Shown piece after piece: positions 46,014 through 54,297 of a stretch of 54,297 nucleotides of DNA. Origin of the DNA: Planctomycetia bacterium (GTDB lineage: Bacteria > Planctomycetota > Planctomycetia > Gemmatales > Gemmataceae). The notes under the pieces were generated by a model. That model was not told the origin of the DNA and did no database searches. It was given only the letters and a program-made list of their open reading frames with translations. Every line of letters starts with the position of its first letter. Positions within the stretch are counted from its first letter, which is position 1. The stretch spans positions 1 through 54,297 of the forward strand of contig SYLG01000007.1 in the NCBI GenBank assembly GCA_005808665.1. The letters are read 5' to 3'. The position numbers were made by a program, and so were the translations under genes.

Positions 46014-47368
46014 AGTTCGATCACCTTGTTGCTCTCGGCGAATTTGTTTACCTCCAAACCCATTCGTTGGGCCATCAGTAGTAGCAGATTGCTCATGTAG
46101 GCATTCGGGTTTGCTGGTCTGCTGCAGAGAGAGTAGTGTTCGCCAGGCTTGTCGAGCTGGTAGCCTTTGAAGTGTCCATGGTTGAAATCGAGGTGGGTGC
46201 CGTGCTTCAGGCCGAGGTCCGACCCTCCCGCTAAAACCAGCGGGAGGTTGGCGTTGCCGTGGCTGTGACCGTAGGACATGCCGCTGCCGAAGAGGGCCAT
46301 TGTCGAGCCTAGGAGTGGCTTGCCGTTGAGGTCTTTGGTCTCCGCGAGTCGGGTGAGGAAGTAGCTGAACTGCTCAATGGCGAAGGTGTCATATTTCGTG
46401 AGTTTCTCCATGTAGCCCGTATCGCCGCCATGGTGGCTGAGTTGATGGCGTGACTCGGTGATGCCGATCTCGGGAATGGCAAAGGCATCCCCTTCGCCCC
46501 CGAGGCTGAAAGTGGCCACCCGTGTCAAATCCGTTTGGAAGGCGAGAACGATAAGATCATAAACGGTGCGGAAATAGTCTCCTGCCATCGTGGCCGGGAT
46601 GTCACGATTGGTGCGTTTGCGATCGGAGTCGGATACGGGGGGGAGAGGTGTATCGAGCCAGGCATCGGCTCGCCGTGTGCGGATTTCTGCCTCTCGAACG
46701 GAAGAAAGGTATTGTTCGAGACGGCCCTTATCGGCCGATCCCATGGCCTGCTCAAGTCGGCGGACTTCCGCAAGATTGGCGTCCAATACACTCCCTTTGC
46801 GCCGCAATTCCCTCCTTTGGCTAACCTTGCCCCCTTTTGGTTCTTCAAACAGCGAGGCGAAAATCTCACTGCAACGACGCATGGAAGGCAAATGGATCCC
46901 ATCGGCGGTCCAACTCAGGGAATCCCCTGTGAGAGCAATCTCCATGGAAGGATATCGGGTGTGTTTCGCCGTGATTTCGGCCATCTTTTGATCTAAGGAA
47001 ATGGTGTTTCGATCGGAAGGGCCGAGTTTGCCCCCGGTCAACCAGACCGAGATGCAATTGTGGTGATGGCTGAGCGCTCCCGAGTGATGCAGGCCACTGA
47101 TGGGGGTGATCACTTGACGATGCTTTTCCAGGGGTTTTAGCGAACGGGAGAACTGGTAGTCTTTTCCCGGTGAGGTGACCTGGTAGTTGAGCGAATGGAC
47201 ACCGTTTGCCAGGTAGATGAAAGCACTTCGGCGCGGGGTGGCTGTTTGTTTCTCATTCGCCCGAAGCGGAACCATGCATTCCAGAAACGGAAGGGAAATG
47301 CAGCTTCCCATGGCCCGCAGGACATGGCGGCGGTCGATTAACCAGGATTGTGTCAAAATATTGCTCAT
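46010..47368 (-). CDS. DUF1552 exported protein
   Basis: The 452-residue product begins with an N-terminus typical of the family ([23 protein letters not shown]), a twin-arginine-like signal. Family landmarks include [19 protein letters not shown] near 48-66, [18 protein letters not shown] near 100-117, [20 protein letters not shown] near 126-145 and [19 protein letters not shown] near 366-384. DUF1552 proteins nearly always sit beside a DUF1592-type cytochrome protein in Planctomycetes and Verrucomicrobia; their reaction is unknown. ATG 47368, with GAGGGAG upstream, starts just after the DUF1592 stop. The open frame continues inside that gene, but a start there would overlap it. Confidence 0.93.
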   Translation of the reverse strand: MSNILTQSWLIDRRHVLRAMGSCISLPFLECMVPLRANEKQTATPRRSAFIYLANGVHSLNYQVTSPGKDYQFSRSLKPLEKHRQVITPISGLHHSGALSHHHNCISVWLTGGKLGPSDRNTISLDQKMAEITAKHTRYPSMEIALTGDSLSWTADGIHLPSMRRCSEIFASLFEEPKGGKVSQRRELRRKGSVLDANLAEVRRLEQAMGSADKGRLEQYLSSVREAEIRTRRADAWLDTPLPPVSDSDRKRTNRDIPATMAGDYFRTVYDLIVLAFQTDLTRVATFSLGGEGDAFAIPEIGITESRHQLSHHGGDTGYMEKLTKYDTFAIEQFSYFLTRLAETKDLNGKPLLGSTMALFGSGMSYGHSHGNANLPLVLAGGSDLGLKHGTHLDFNHGHFKGYQLDKPGEHYSLCSRPANPNAYMSNLLLLMAQRMGLEVNKFAESNKVIEL

Positions 47369-47381
47369 TGGATTCTCCCTC

Positions 47382-49943
47382 TTATCGTTTGCGTAATAGT
47401 TCTGAAAGGGCCACGCCGCGGATGATATCCTTGATCCGGTATTGGTTTTTCTGTGCCTCGATTTCGATGGCCTTGAGGTCATCCTGGTCGTCGACCGTTA
47501 GCACCCGGCGAAGAGCGTAGGTGCAAAGATGCTCGATAAAGGCACGGGCAAACTTGGCGCGGTCTTCAAGCAGCAGGCTTTTGAAATGAATGAAATCCTT
47601 GAATAAACGGCCGTCGGGCATCAAACCCGACGGATCGATCAATGGGTCCTCGCCACGGCCTTGGGAAACCTTTTCCCGGGTGCGCCATTGCCCGATTGCA
47701 TCGTAATTATCCCAGGCGAGACCCAACGGGTCGATCTTCGCATGGCAAGCGGCGCAATTCGGGTTATTACGGTGAGCTTCAATCTTCTGGCGGAGAGTGG
47801 CCTTGGGGCTTTCCGGGGGGCTGGGTTCGATCGCACTTACATTTGCCGGTGGGGGCGGAGGCGTTTTGCCAAAGATCGCTTCACTAACCCACACACCTCG
47901 ATGCACCGGGCGGTGGCGGGTACCGTCCGAGGTCAGTCCGAGTATCGCACCCATGGCAAGCAGGCCCCCTCGGTGATCTTCCGGTTTGAGCGGGACCCGC
48001 TGGAAGCCACCGTTTTTGGGCTCTGGAAGTCCGTAAAAATCACAAAGCCGGGCGTTGGCCATGGTCCAATCAGAATCGATGAAACCATCGATGGCCAGAT
48101 TCTTGGAAAACAGCTCCCGGAAATACTCGACCGGTTCGGCGCGCAGGCTCGTTTCGAGCCACGCATCGTAGTTTGGGTAGAGTTTCCTATCCGGCGGAAA
48201 CATCCCGAGGCGGTGCAATTGGAGCCATTGCCGGACAAAGTCATCAACCAAGCGGTTGGCCTTGGTGTCGGCAAGAAGCCGGTCCACCTCTTTAACCAGG
48301 CCATCAACTTTCAAGGAACCGTTTTTGGCAGCGGTTAATAGGCCATCGTCGGGCATGGAACTCCACAAGAAATAGGAGAGCCGGGAAGCAAGTTCACTTT
48401 GGTTAAGGCCTTCGCGGGCCACCGGGTCTCCTTCGACGAGGTAGATGAAATGCCTGGAAGTCAATATTCCCTGCATCGCGATGCGATAGGCGTCGGCAGT
48501 TTTTTCGCCTGCATTGCGCTCTGAGAGGTAGGCTTGCAGGTAGTTTCCCAATTCTTCCTTTTTGACCGGACGCCGCCAGGCTCGTTCCGCGAAGCGTTGC
48601 AAATGCCCTGTAACCACATCAAAGGAGGCGTTATCTGGAGGTACCAAACCGCTCCGGTGAGATTTCTCCGCCGATGTTACCAGGGGGCCTTCCCATTCGA
48701 TCCAATCCAGGAGGACGGTTGAGAAAATACCATTCCCCTTTTCATCAAACATTTGGGGTGCATTTGGGTTCAGGAGCAAAGTCTCGCTGCTGTGCGTGAA
48801 AATATAACCCCCACCGCTTAGCGCATTGCGGAATGCCGCACCTTTTCGCCTGTCCACCACATCGGTTGCCACAACACAGAAGTCCAAGTTTGTTGGCATC
48901 TCAAGGAACACCTCGAATTCATAAACTTGCGGGCTGTCCTCAGGGGCGGTGAGGTCAAATTCGATAATGCCATCCACGGTCTCCTCCCCGGTCCGTTTGC
49001 CAATGCTCAGGTGGGCTGGCTGGCCACCGGGTGGGCGGATTCCGCTGGCCTTTATGCGCATTTTGTAAAGACCGCTTTGTTCCGGGCCTCCCTTTGCTAA
49101 CCAATCGGGGGAGAGGGCGTTTTGCACATTTCCGGGATAAAGAAGGTAACGCAGCGGTCGCTTTATGCCGAAGCGGTCCAGGGTTTCCTGCTGGACCTTT
49201 CCGCCGTTGTAGCGTAAGTCAACAGCGGTTTTGCGGACTTTCCTGGCCTCCCCTGCTGTGATGGGAAAGGCACGGTCCAGAACGAGCCCTGCGGCGCGGT
49301 AATAGCGATCGACATGGGACGGGGAGAGCGAGAGTTCCGATCCGAGCCGCTCAAACCCGTGCCAAAGGGTATCCTCGTTCAGCTCCCCTGGCTTGGCGGG
49401 ATTATACCGGACACCGAGCAAGTCATAGACCGTATTCTGATACTCCTTTCGGCTCAGACGATAATGGGACACAGCCGGGCGGGCCGCCATCCGGATTGCT
49501 CTTCCATCCTTGAGCCTCGAATCGAGATTCGCCACGAACGCCCCGATCTCCGCCTGGGTTGGTTGCTTCTCCTTTTTGGGAGGCATCTCACCCGTGTTGA
49601 CTTTTTCGATGACGACCGCCCAATTTTGGGCGTCCGCACCCATTTTGAAATTGCGGGAGAATCGATCGAGACGGATGTTTCCTTCTTCCTTTTTTGGTCC
49701 ATGACATCGGACGCAATGCTTTTCAAGAAAACCTTCAAAGGGTTCCGTTCCACAAATCGCACCTGGCAGGCCAAAGCTGCCGGTGATTAGCAGGAGTGCC
49801 ACCTGCAAGGAGCCAAAAACCGATGGAAAGAAACCATTTAACCAGGAAAAACGGCGATCCAGACCAGCCCTTTTCGTGAAAATCGCCTGCAAAGCCCATT
49901 TCAAACAAAGGCTGGCAAGGGTGAGCGAGGGTAGAATGGTCAT
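47382..49943 (-). CDS. DUF1592/DUF1587/DUF1588/DUF1585 cytochrome-c-like exported protein
   Basis: The 853-residue product has an N-terminal hydrophobic signal-anchor region, then a cytochrome-like domain with the haem motif CVRCH near 77 and a matching region up to [13 protein letters not shown]. The DUF1587 segment ([17 protein letters not shown]) is near 160. Further on are DUF1595/1592 ([21 protein letters not shown] and [16 protein letters not shown]), DUF1588 ([25 protein letters not shown]), a second CAACH motif near 731, and a DUF1585-like end. Such multi-domain haem proteins are thought to oxidise or bind polysaccharides at the cell surface; activity is unproven. The frame is open to 50138, but ATG 49943 is the more credible start. 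It heads the operon. Confidence 0.9.
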   Translation of the reverse strand: MTILPSLTLASLCLKWALQAIFTKRAGLDRRFSWLNGFFPSVFGSLQVALLLITGSFGLPGAICGTEPFEGFLEKHCVRCHGPKKEEGNIRLDRFSRNFKMGADAQNWAVVIEKVNTGEMPPKKEKQPTQAEIGAFVANLDSRLKDGRAIRMAARPAVSHYRLSRKEYQNTVYDLLGVRYNPAKPGELNEDTLWHGFERLGSELSLSPSHVDRYYRAAGLVLDRAFPITAGEARKVRKTAVDLRYNGGKVQQETLDRFGIKRPLRYLLYPGNVQNALSPDWLAKGGPEQSGLYKMRIKASGIRPPGGQPAHLSIGKRTGEETVDGIIEFDLTAPEDSPQVYEFEVFLEMPTNLDFCVVATDVVDRRKGAAFRNALSGGGYIFTHSSETLLLNPNAPQMFDEKGNGIFSTVLLDWIEWEGPLVTSAEKSHRSGLVPPDNASFDVVTGHLQRFAERAWRRPVKKEELGNYLQAYLSERNAGEKTADAYRIAMQGILTSRHFIYLVEGDPVAREGLNQSELASRLSYFLWSSMPDDGLLTAAKNGSLKVDGLVKEVDRLLADTKANRLVDDFVRQWLQLHRLGMFPPDRKLYPNYDAWLETSLRAEPVEYFRELFSKNLAIDGFIDSDWTMANARLCDFYGLPEPKNGGFQRVPLKPEDHRGGLLAMGAILGLTSDGTRHRPVHRGVWVSEAIFGKTPPPPPANVSAIEPSPPESPKATLRQKIEAHRNNPNCAACHAKIDPLGLAWDNYDAIGQWRTREKVSQGRGEDPLIDPSGLMPDGRLFKDFIHFKSLLLEDRAKFARAFIEHLCTYALRRVLTVDDQDDLKAIEIEAQKNQYRIKDIIRGVALSELLRKR

Positions 49944-50079
49944 GGAATTTTGCACTTTTTTGCGATAGTAATCCAGGCAGGCACCTAGCTTTAGCATACG
50001 GGAAAGGCCGCCTGCGCAATCAAGATCAAAGGTTAAAAAGCTTATTCCAAAAATGGCCAGGAGGGAATAATCCCTTCTT

Positions 50080-50262
50080 TTGGCCAACAGGGGTTGGTTC
50101 GTGGCGGTGGAGGAAGCTACTGCCGACAAGGGTGCCAAGCTGATCCTGATGTCTATCTCCTCCCGAAGGCTATTGGTGGACTTGCCCGATGAGGTGGCAA
50201 CAAGGGTGGTGATCAGCCATTACCTTGATGCCAAGGACGCACTGATCAAGGCGTTGGGGTAG
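50080..50262 (+). pseudogene. C-terminal remnant of a STAS-domain (anti-anti-sigma) gene
   Basis: The frame encodes up to 60 residues whose last 45 ([19 protein letters not shown], then [16 protein letters not shown]) resemble the final strand and helix of STAS-domain anti-sigma-factor antagonists. The N-terminal two thirds, including the phosphorylatable serine region, are missing: a stop lies at 50068 and the only start is a TTG. It abuts the upstream end of the DUF1592 operon, so it may have been cut when that block arrived. The resemblance is short and judged by eye. Confidence 0.35.
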
Positions 50263-50379
50263 AGGAGGACGGATTTCAGACAAAATAATCGTAAATGTTT
50301 GAAATGGGTCAAGGATTCCCGGGTAAATGGTGTGGTTGGGGAGCGGTTCTTATCGGGTTAATTATCGGAGGTCATTGCC

Positions 50380-51117
50380 ATGTGCATTGGTTCGAAAGAT
50401 GCCCAGCAAGGGATTCCTGAAGACAAGGTCGGGGCACTTGTCCCGGTTCCTGACCTGCCCGAGGCGCAGGCAAATAATCCCAAAAAACCAGAGGAGGAAA
50501 CCCCCACCCCTGTGAAAGAAACCGCGGTCGGGGAGGAGACCGGGGAAGCCGCAGGGGATAGCGAAGAAGATGGGGAGGCCGATGGAGAGGATGAAGACGA
50601 AGACGAGGATGATGAAGATGGCGACGATGGAGAGGATGGCGACGATGAGGATGATCGGGACAGTGAATACTGTCCCTTTTGCGAGGAGTTGAACTATTGG
50701 GGGGAAATGGAGGTTTGCAAGCACCATATCGGGATGGAGTTTGATGGGATGATGGAATGCGAAGAGTTGGACAAACTTCAAGCATTATGGATGTCCCTGG
50801 CCGGCAAGCTCGAACAGTTGGGGGAATTTACCCAGAAAAAACTGGCGGAAACCAGTGGGGCTTCCCCAAAGACCATTCGCCTGTTTTTAAGAAATGTCGA
50901 GGAAGGCCATGAGGGTGATCTCTATCCGAAGGATTTGTTTCCGGATATTTTTGGCCTCGAATGGGGTGGGATGACTTGCCAAACCTCAGGTATGCTAGGC
51001 TCCAATGCCACCTCCATTTACTGCAAAAATTACAAGTCACTGACTAAGCACATTGCTAACCTGGAACTGCTGGACAAGGCCTTTCCGAAAAAAAATACGG
51101 ACGAAGGGGATTCCTAA
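50380..51117 (+). CDS. Acidic protein with a CxxC...CxHH candidate metal site
   Basis: The 245-residue product is not recognised. Residues 1-46 are Pro- and Lys-rich. Residues 47-96 are almost entirely Glu, Asp and Gly, a strongly acidic, probably disordered run. EYCPFCEELNYWGEMEVCKHH (97-116) gives C98, C101, C113 and H115/H116, which could bind one zinc ion. The remaining 130 residues are helical (KLQALWMSLAGKLEQLGEF, TQKKLAETSGASPKTIRLFL), the second part looking like a possible helix-turn-helix. GGAGG lies 9 bases before the ATG. It begins a run of plus-strand genes ahead of an ASCH protein and may bind nucleic acid or a basic partner. Confidence 0.72.
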   Translation: MCIGSKDAQQGIPEDKVGALVPVPDLPEAQANNPKKPEEETPTPVKETAVGEETGEAAGDSEEDGEADGEDEDEDEDDEDGDDGEDGDDEDDRDSEYCPFCEELNYWGEMEVCKHHIGMEFDGMMECEELDKLQALWMSLAGKLEQLGEFTQKKLAETSGASPKTIRLFLRNVEEGHEGDLYPKDLFPDIFGLEWGGMTCQTSGMLGSNATSIYCKNYKSLTKHIANLELLDKAFPKKNTDEGDS

Positions 51118-51244
51118 AGCCAAGGGCCAACCAGGATGGGATGCGGGCCCCTGGGTGAAAAGGTTTCGAATTTTTTCCTGTTTTTGGGATTTGTCGTGAA
51201 ATTTTCTCCGCGGTGGGGGGAAATCCTGTTGAGGAGAATGTGCC

Positions 51245-51784
51245 ATGGCCAAATGCATGACGATCAAACAGCCACTTGCCTGGGGTGTGATTGCTGGTTG
51301 GAAGAAAATCGAAAACCGGGGTAGTCCTACAAATTATCGTGGCCCCGTTTGGATTCATGCGGGCAAGAGCCGTGATTATTTGACGGATACTAACCCTGCC
51401 TATTGGCAAAAAGACAGCAAGGATGGGTCCCGCCTGCCCGAGTGCCCTGAGTTCCATGACCTCGTTTTTGGGGCCATTTTGGGGGTTGTCGATTTGGTGG
51501 ACTGTGTTCATGAAGACGATACAAATGTCCCCGGGTTGGATACGGCCCACACCAACGGGCCATGGTGTTATGTTCTGGAAAACCCCCGTCCGTTAAAAGT
51601 TCCCATCCTGAATGTCACCGGGCAGCTTGGAATCTGGAATTACGACATCCCCCAATCCAAAGGGATTTTGCTTCCCATCGTTCCTTATCGGGGCTGGTCC
51701 GCCCGGGATGAGGTCTATTATGCGGGCGGTAAGAAAAACAAGGGCCCCACCGACAGGAAGGTGGCAGACCATGGCCAGAAGTAG
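51245..51784 (+). CDS. ASCH-domain protein
   Basis: The 179-residue product matches the ASCH fold, a PUA-like beta-barrel that binds RNA or modified nucleosides. MTIKQPLAWGVIAGWKKIEN near 5-24 and YRGPVWIHAGKS near 30-41 are the defining strand-helix and GxxxHA loop. AILGVVDLVDCVHED near 76-90 and NGPWCYVLENPRPL near 103-116 are also characteristic. After the domain (residue about 130) a positively charged tail follows. Some ASCH proteins hydrolyse N4-acetylcytidine or act beside restriction systems; the exact activity here is unknown. GAGGAG lies about 10 bases before the ATG. Confidence 0.85.
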   Translation: MAKCMTIKQPLAWGVIAGWKKIENRGSPTNYRGPVWIHAGKSRDYLTDTNPAYWQKDSKDGSRLPECPEFHDLVFGAILGVVDLVDCVHEDDTNVPGLDTAHTNGPWCYVLENPRPLKVPILNVTGQLGIWNYDIPQSKGILLPIVPYRGWSARDEVYYAGGKKNKGPTDRKVADHGQK

Positions 51785-51914
51785 GGCTAACCTGGCAGGA
51801 GGCACCAAAAAGGTTGGTGCGGGCTTTCGCCTGTTGGTTGATTGCCTGACGATTCAATTGCGTTGTGTTTCCAAGGGGTTTGAGAGCAAGTGTTTTACTT
51901 GCCAAGAAAGGTAG
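51771..51914 (+). CDS. Possible 47-residue basic Cys-containing protein
   Basis: This frame starts inside the last 14 bases of the ASCH gene, with GGAAGGTGG at a good distance from its ATG. The product begins MARSRANLAGGTKKVGAGF and ends CVSKGFESKCFTCQER, with four Cys in the second half. No family is recognised. It is supported only by the ribosome-binding site and its tight coupling to the ASCH gene. Confidence 0.3.
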   Translation: MARSRANLAGGTKKVGAGFRLLVDCLTIQLRCVSKGFESKCFTCQER

Positions 51915-51923
51915 GGACGAGTG

Positions 51924-52097
51924 ATGAGTGAAGGATTTTCCAATGTGGAAGGATTTTGGTCGGCTGCCCCTTCCGGGCCGGTTGATCCTTATTTGCGAGA
52001 AAGGCAGATCATTCCCAAACTGGCTAGCCAGGATCAGGACTGGCGTGAACTTAGGGCAATGGGATGGGGGTATGACAACAACAAGGAGAAAAAATGA
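51924..52097 (+). CDS. Possible 57-residue protein
   Basis: The product begins MSEGFSNVEGFWSAAPSGPV and continues with a charged helix (YLRERQIIPKLASQDQDWRE) and a WGYDNNKEKK tail. GTAGGGACGAG precedes the ATG. There is no recognised domain. It lies 9 bp after the preceding small frame in the same direction, which supports a compact run of tiny genes. Confidence 0.45.
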   Translation: MSEGFSNVEGFWSAAPSGPVDPYLRERQIIPKLASQDQDWRELRAMGWGYDNNKEKK

Positions 52098-52165
52098 AGT
52101 TTTAATAGGAAAGGACATAAACGAAATTGTTTTTTATGACACGCCAGTCGCAGGAAAGGAAAATT

Positions 52166-52351
52166 ATGCAGGGTTTATACGAAGCCCGGAAGGAGGATCT
52201 CCCCGAATTGGAGGCAAAATGGGGTTCCAAGGATCCCTACAATTTGGGCTTGAAGGAGCAGCTAGCCGATATGGAAATGATCCGGAGGAACCTGGGGAGG
52301 AGGAGGAGTATCACGCAACGATGGTCCCGAATCCAAGAAAAAAGGCTCTAA
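52166..52351 (+). CDS. Possible 61-residue basic helical protein
   Basis: The product starts MQGLYEARKEDLPELEAKWG and ends in an Arg-rich helix (MIRRNLGRRRSITQRWSRIQ). AGGAAAGGA precedes the ATG at a good distance; an ATG at 52136 is also in frame. The charge pattern suggests nucleic-acid binding or simply a small accessory protein; no family is known to me. Confidence 0.45.
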   Translation: MQGLYEARKEDLPELEAKWGSKDPYNLGLKEQLADMEMIRRNLGRRRSITQRWSRIQEKRL

Positions 52352-52400
52352 TATCAAAAAAGAAGAATGCCGGTCCCCTCCCTGGAGGGGGATTCGATCC

Positions 52401-52794
52401 ATGAATCGAGCGAAAACCTCCTGCGGCGAATCAATCAGTTTGCCTTTTCTTTGAAGAAGATGGACTCTCGAACCCAGAAGCAGGTTTTGGGTTCGTGTTT
52501 TCTCATTTTCGAGGAAAAGGTACCAACCAAGGAAAAGGGGAAGATGGTTTGGCCTGGAATGGATTTTTTTATTTGAGGGATCAGCCCGGATTTACGCTCC
52601 TTGGGGATGATGTCGAGGGAATCGACCCGTTCCGGAAGATTTATAAATAGGGAGAAGAGGTATTTGCCTCGGAAGACATGGCATTCATCAACTTTCAGGT
52701 CTGGAAATTCCCGGTGGATTGGCGATTTTTCGTGTTTGCAAATCCAATTGGACACAAATTTTTCAACTGGGAACAGGGTACCCCCATTGACTGA
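52401..52794 (+). pseudogene. Interrupted gene: frameshift and in-frame TAG
   Basis: ATG 52401 follows GGAGGGGGATTC, the best ribosome-binding site in this stretch, but its frame ends after 17 codons at CTT TGA (52450-52455). Moving +1 there opens a frame (52405 phase) that reads GEDGLAWNGFFYLRDQPGF and GDDVEGIDPFRKIYK up to TAG at 52648-52650. It then continues in the same phase as EEVFASEDMAFINFQVWKFP and WRFFVFANPIGHKFFNWEQG to TGA 52792. The composition looks like one soluble, aromatic-rich protein of about 130 residues broken twice. The family is not recognised. A minus-strand frame covers the same bases but lacks a start signal. Confidence 0.4.
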
Positions 52795-52871
52795 ACGAAT
52801 CGATTTATTTCTGACCGAAAGGAGGGGTCAGAATAGGCAAAGAAACAGGATGATCCCTGGCAACCCAGTTT

Positions 52872-54275
52872 TCAGACCAATTCAATCAGGGGCCGGTTCT
52901 GATCCTCGACTAAAAATTGGGGACGACCACGAAGGTCCGGCAAAGTTATGGATTGGGTATCCACCCCAAGGTTTTGGTATAAAGTGGCATAAATTTCGCC
53001 GAAAGTAACAGGCCTTTGGTTGGCTTCCCCGCCGATTTTATCGGTTGAACCAATGACTTGACCGGTTTTCATTCCACCCCCTGCCAAAAGGGCAAAGTTA
53101 ACGGCGGGCCAATGGTCCCGCCCCACCTGACTGTTGATTTTTGGCGTCCGCCCAAACTCGCCCATTACTACTACGGAACAATCTTTTGCCAAACCCCGGA
53201 GATGAAGGTCCTCCACCAACGCACTGAGGCATTGGTCCAAAATGGGGAAATCTTCGGCTTCCCTTTTGAAAATGGAATTATTATCGCCTCCGTGCCAATC
53301 CCATTTGCTGTAGTTCAAAGTTACCACCCGAACCCCGGCCTCAATGAGGCGCCTGGCCATCAGCATGCTTTGGGGAACCCTGGGAGCACCATTATCGTCG
53401 ATAAAAACCTTTGGATTTCCCATCCCATAGCAGGCAATGGTTTTGGAAGATTCTTTGGAAATATCAAGGGCTTGGCACAAGTTCGAGGAGGTCAAAAGTC
53501 CAAACGCCTGTTTGGTGAACGCATCCATTCCCTCGGCCGCCCCCGAAGCATCAACCTCCCTGCGGAATTGGTCAAAACTTTGCAAAAGGGACTTGCGGTC
53601 GGTTAGTCCACCAGTTCGATCGGTCCGCAAAACCATGTCTTGGCGGGTAGGTCCCATGGGGCGAAAGGGGGAGAGGGATTGGCCCAGGTATCCTGGACCA
53701 GGCTCATTATAAGGGCCGTGGGTACAAGGGTAACAGAGACTGATGAAAGGAAGCATCCCCTCCACAGCCTGGCCCTGGATTTTGCCAATGGTAGAGCCAA
53801 ATTGGGGCCACCCCCCCTCTGGTTTCAATTTTTGGGGATTGTGTCCATGAAAAACCTGGGAAGCATCATGGTCCGCCTGATTGCCAACCAGGGAACGGAT
53901 GATTGCGAATTTGTCCATCATTTGGGCAAGGCGGGGAAAGGCTTCACAAATCTGGATTCCTGGAATATTGGTCGATCGTGGTTTCCAGGGACCGGCGATT
54001 TCTTTGGGTGCATTGGGTTTGAGATCAAACATATCCTGATGAGGCGGACCACCAACCAGGTAGATGAGGATTACCGATTTGGGGGAGTTTTGGATTCCGG
54101 AGGATGCCTCAGCTTGCAATAACCGGGGAAGGGTAAAACCCCCAAGGCCAAGAGTACCCATTTGCAAAAACCCCCGCCTGGTTAGGTTTTTGAGCGGGGA
54201 ATCCAGTTTTATTGAGCAAGGGAAATCACCCTGGGTAGGTGATTCCGGGGAACTTACTAAAGTTTGAAATGGCAT
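52872..54275 (-). CDS. DUF1501 exported protein
   Basis: The 467-residue product has a twin-arginine signal (NLTRRGFLQMGTLGLGGFTL near 30-49) and the family's sulfatase-like fold: SVILIYLVGGPPHQDMFDLKPN near 68-89, FAIIRSLVGNQADHDASQVFHG near 128-149, VRVVTLNYSKWDWHGGDNN near 317-335, and VVVMGEFGRTPKINSQVGRDHWP near 366-388. The last strand carries the conserved EFGRTP and GRDHW motifs. DUF1501 proteins are highly amplified in Planctomycetes and are usually paired with DUF1553/DUF1549 cytochrome proteins; any such partner must lie beyond the window edge. ATG 54275 is 22 bases from the edge, with GAAGGG upstream. Confidence 0.94.
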   Translation of the reverse strand: MPFQTLVSSPESPTQGDFPCSIKLDSPLKNLTRRGFLQMGTLGLGGFTLPRLLQAEASSGIQNSPKSVILIYLVGGPPHQDMFDLKPNAPKEIAGPWKPRSTNIPGIQICEAFPRLAQMMDKFAIIRSLVGNQADHDASQVFHGHNPQKLKPEGGWPQFGSTIGKIQGQAVEGMLPFISLCYPCTHGPYNEPGPGYLGQSLSPFRPMGPTRQDMVLRTDRTGGLTDRKSLLQSFDQFRREVDASGAAEGMDAFTKQAFGLLTSSNLCQALDISKESSKTIACYGMGNPKVFIDDNGAPRVPQSMLMARRLIEAGVRVVTLNYSKWDWHGGDNNSIFKREAEDFPILDQCLSALVEDLHLRGLAKDCSVVVMGEFGRTPKINSQVGRDHWPAVNFALLAGGGMKTGQVIGSTDKIGGEANQRPVTFGEIYATLYQNLGVDTQSITLPDLRGRPQFLVEDQNRPLIELV

Positions 54276-54297
54276 TGGGATCTAAGCCCTTCGTGGA

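Noticed and set aside
52435-52755. 106-residue minus-strand frame overlapping the interrupted gene
   Set aside because: It begins with a GTG lacking a ribosome-binding site; the plus-strand frame has a strong start signal and a more protein-like composition.
44391-52800. Possible integrated element using tRNA-Cys as attachment site
   Set aside because: No integrase gene and no second copy of the tRNA 3' end were found by reading to the right.

Overview
The window looks like chromosomal DNA from a planctomycete, probably near the Gemmataceae; this is inferred from gene content, with no tree built. The clues are two exported-protein families typical of that phylum (DUF1501 and the DUF1592/DUF1552 pair), ThuA and DUF1080 proteins, a giant surface protein with the N-terminal 'LEWLESRLVP' signature, a TatC with a long insert and a fused CobA-HemD. 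There are no phage genes, transposases, rRNAs or CRISPR arrays. Most of the window is moderate in GC. A block at about 44.8-50.0 kb looks richer in GC by eye, and short AT-rich patches occur near 11.1-11.3, 16.7-17.1 and 30.0-30.3 kb.

Layout. 0.2-3.0 kb (minus): a YaiI-type protein and a UvrD/PcrA helicase. 3.2-7.9 kb (plus): a repeat pair, then a sigma-70-like promoter, a SAM-I riboswitch with an intrinsic terminator, and a five-gene sulfur-transfer operon (threonine-synthase-like PLP enzyme, MoaD/ThiS carrier, unknown protein, ThiF/MoeB activating enzyme, cysteine desulfurase). 8.0-11.1 kb (minus): sugar kinase, GltX, MaoC-like hydratase. 11.3-20.0 kb (minus): an envelope polysaccharide/lipid region with a Wzc-like tyrosine kinase bearing a Tyr-X tail, a WecA/MraY-type transferase, tRNA-Leu(CAG), two glycosyltransferase-type proteins and an MsbA-like exporter. 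20.4-27.8 kb: mostly housekeeping genes (CobA-HemD, TatC, a lipoprotein, RsmA, riboflavin synthase, PssA, SAH hydrolase). 29.1-34.3 kb: a 1746-residue secreted beta-helix/Ig/FG-GAP protein. 34.4-36.8 kb: an ABC-2 exporter pair. 37.0-39.0 kb: a secreted Pro-rich repeat protein. 39.0-44.2 kb (minus): NnrD, PQQ-propeller, HEAT/beta protein, ThuA and DUF1080. Then tRNA-Cys. 44.8-49.9 kb (minus): a DUF1592-DUF1552-unknown operon. 50.1-52.8 kb (plus): a STAS-like gene remnant, an acidic zinc-ligand protein, an ASCH protein, several tiny genes and a broken reading frame. 52.9-54.3 kb (minus): a DUF1501 protein.

The most interesting system is the SAM-riboswitch operon. A SAM sensor in front of a 'threonine synthase' travelling with a sulfur carrier, its activating enzyme and a cysteine desulfurase suggests thiocarboxylate-dependent homocysteine (methionine) synthesis from an activated homoserine, not simply threonine synthesis. 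The SAH hydrolase at 26.5 kb would return homocysteine from used SAM, so the window would carry both new synthesis and recycling. This is inference from sequence and context.
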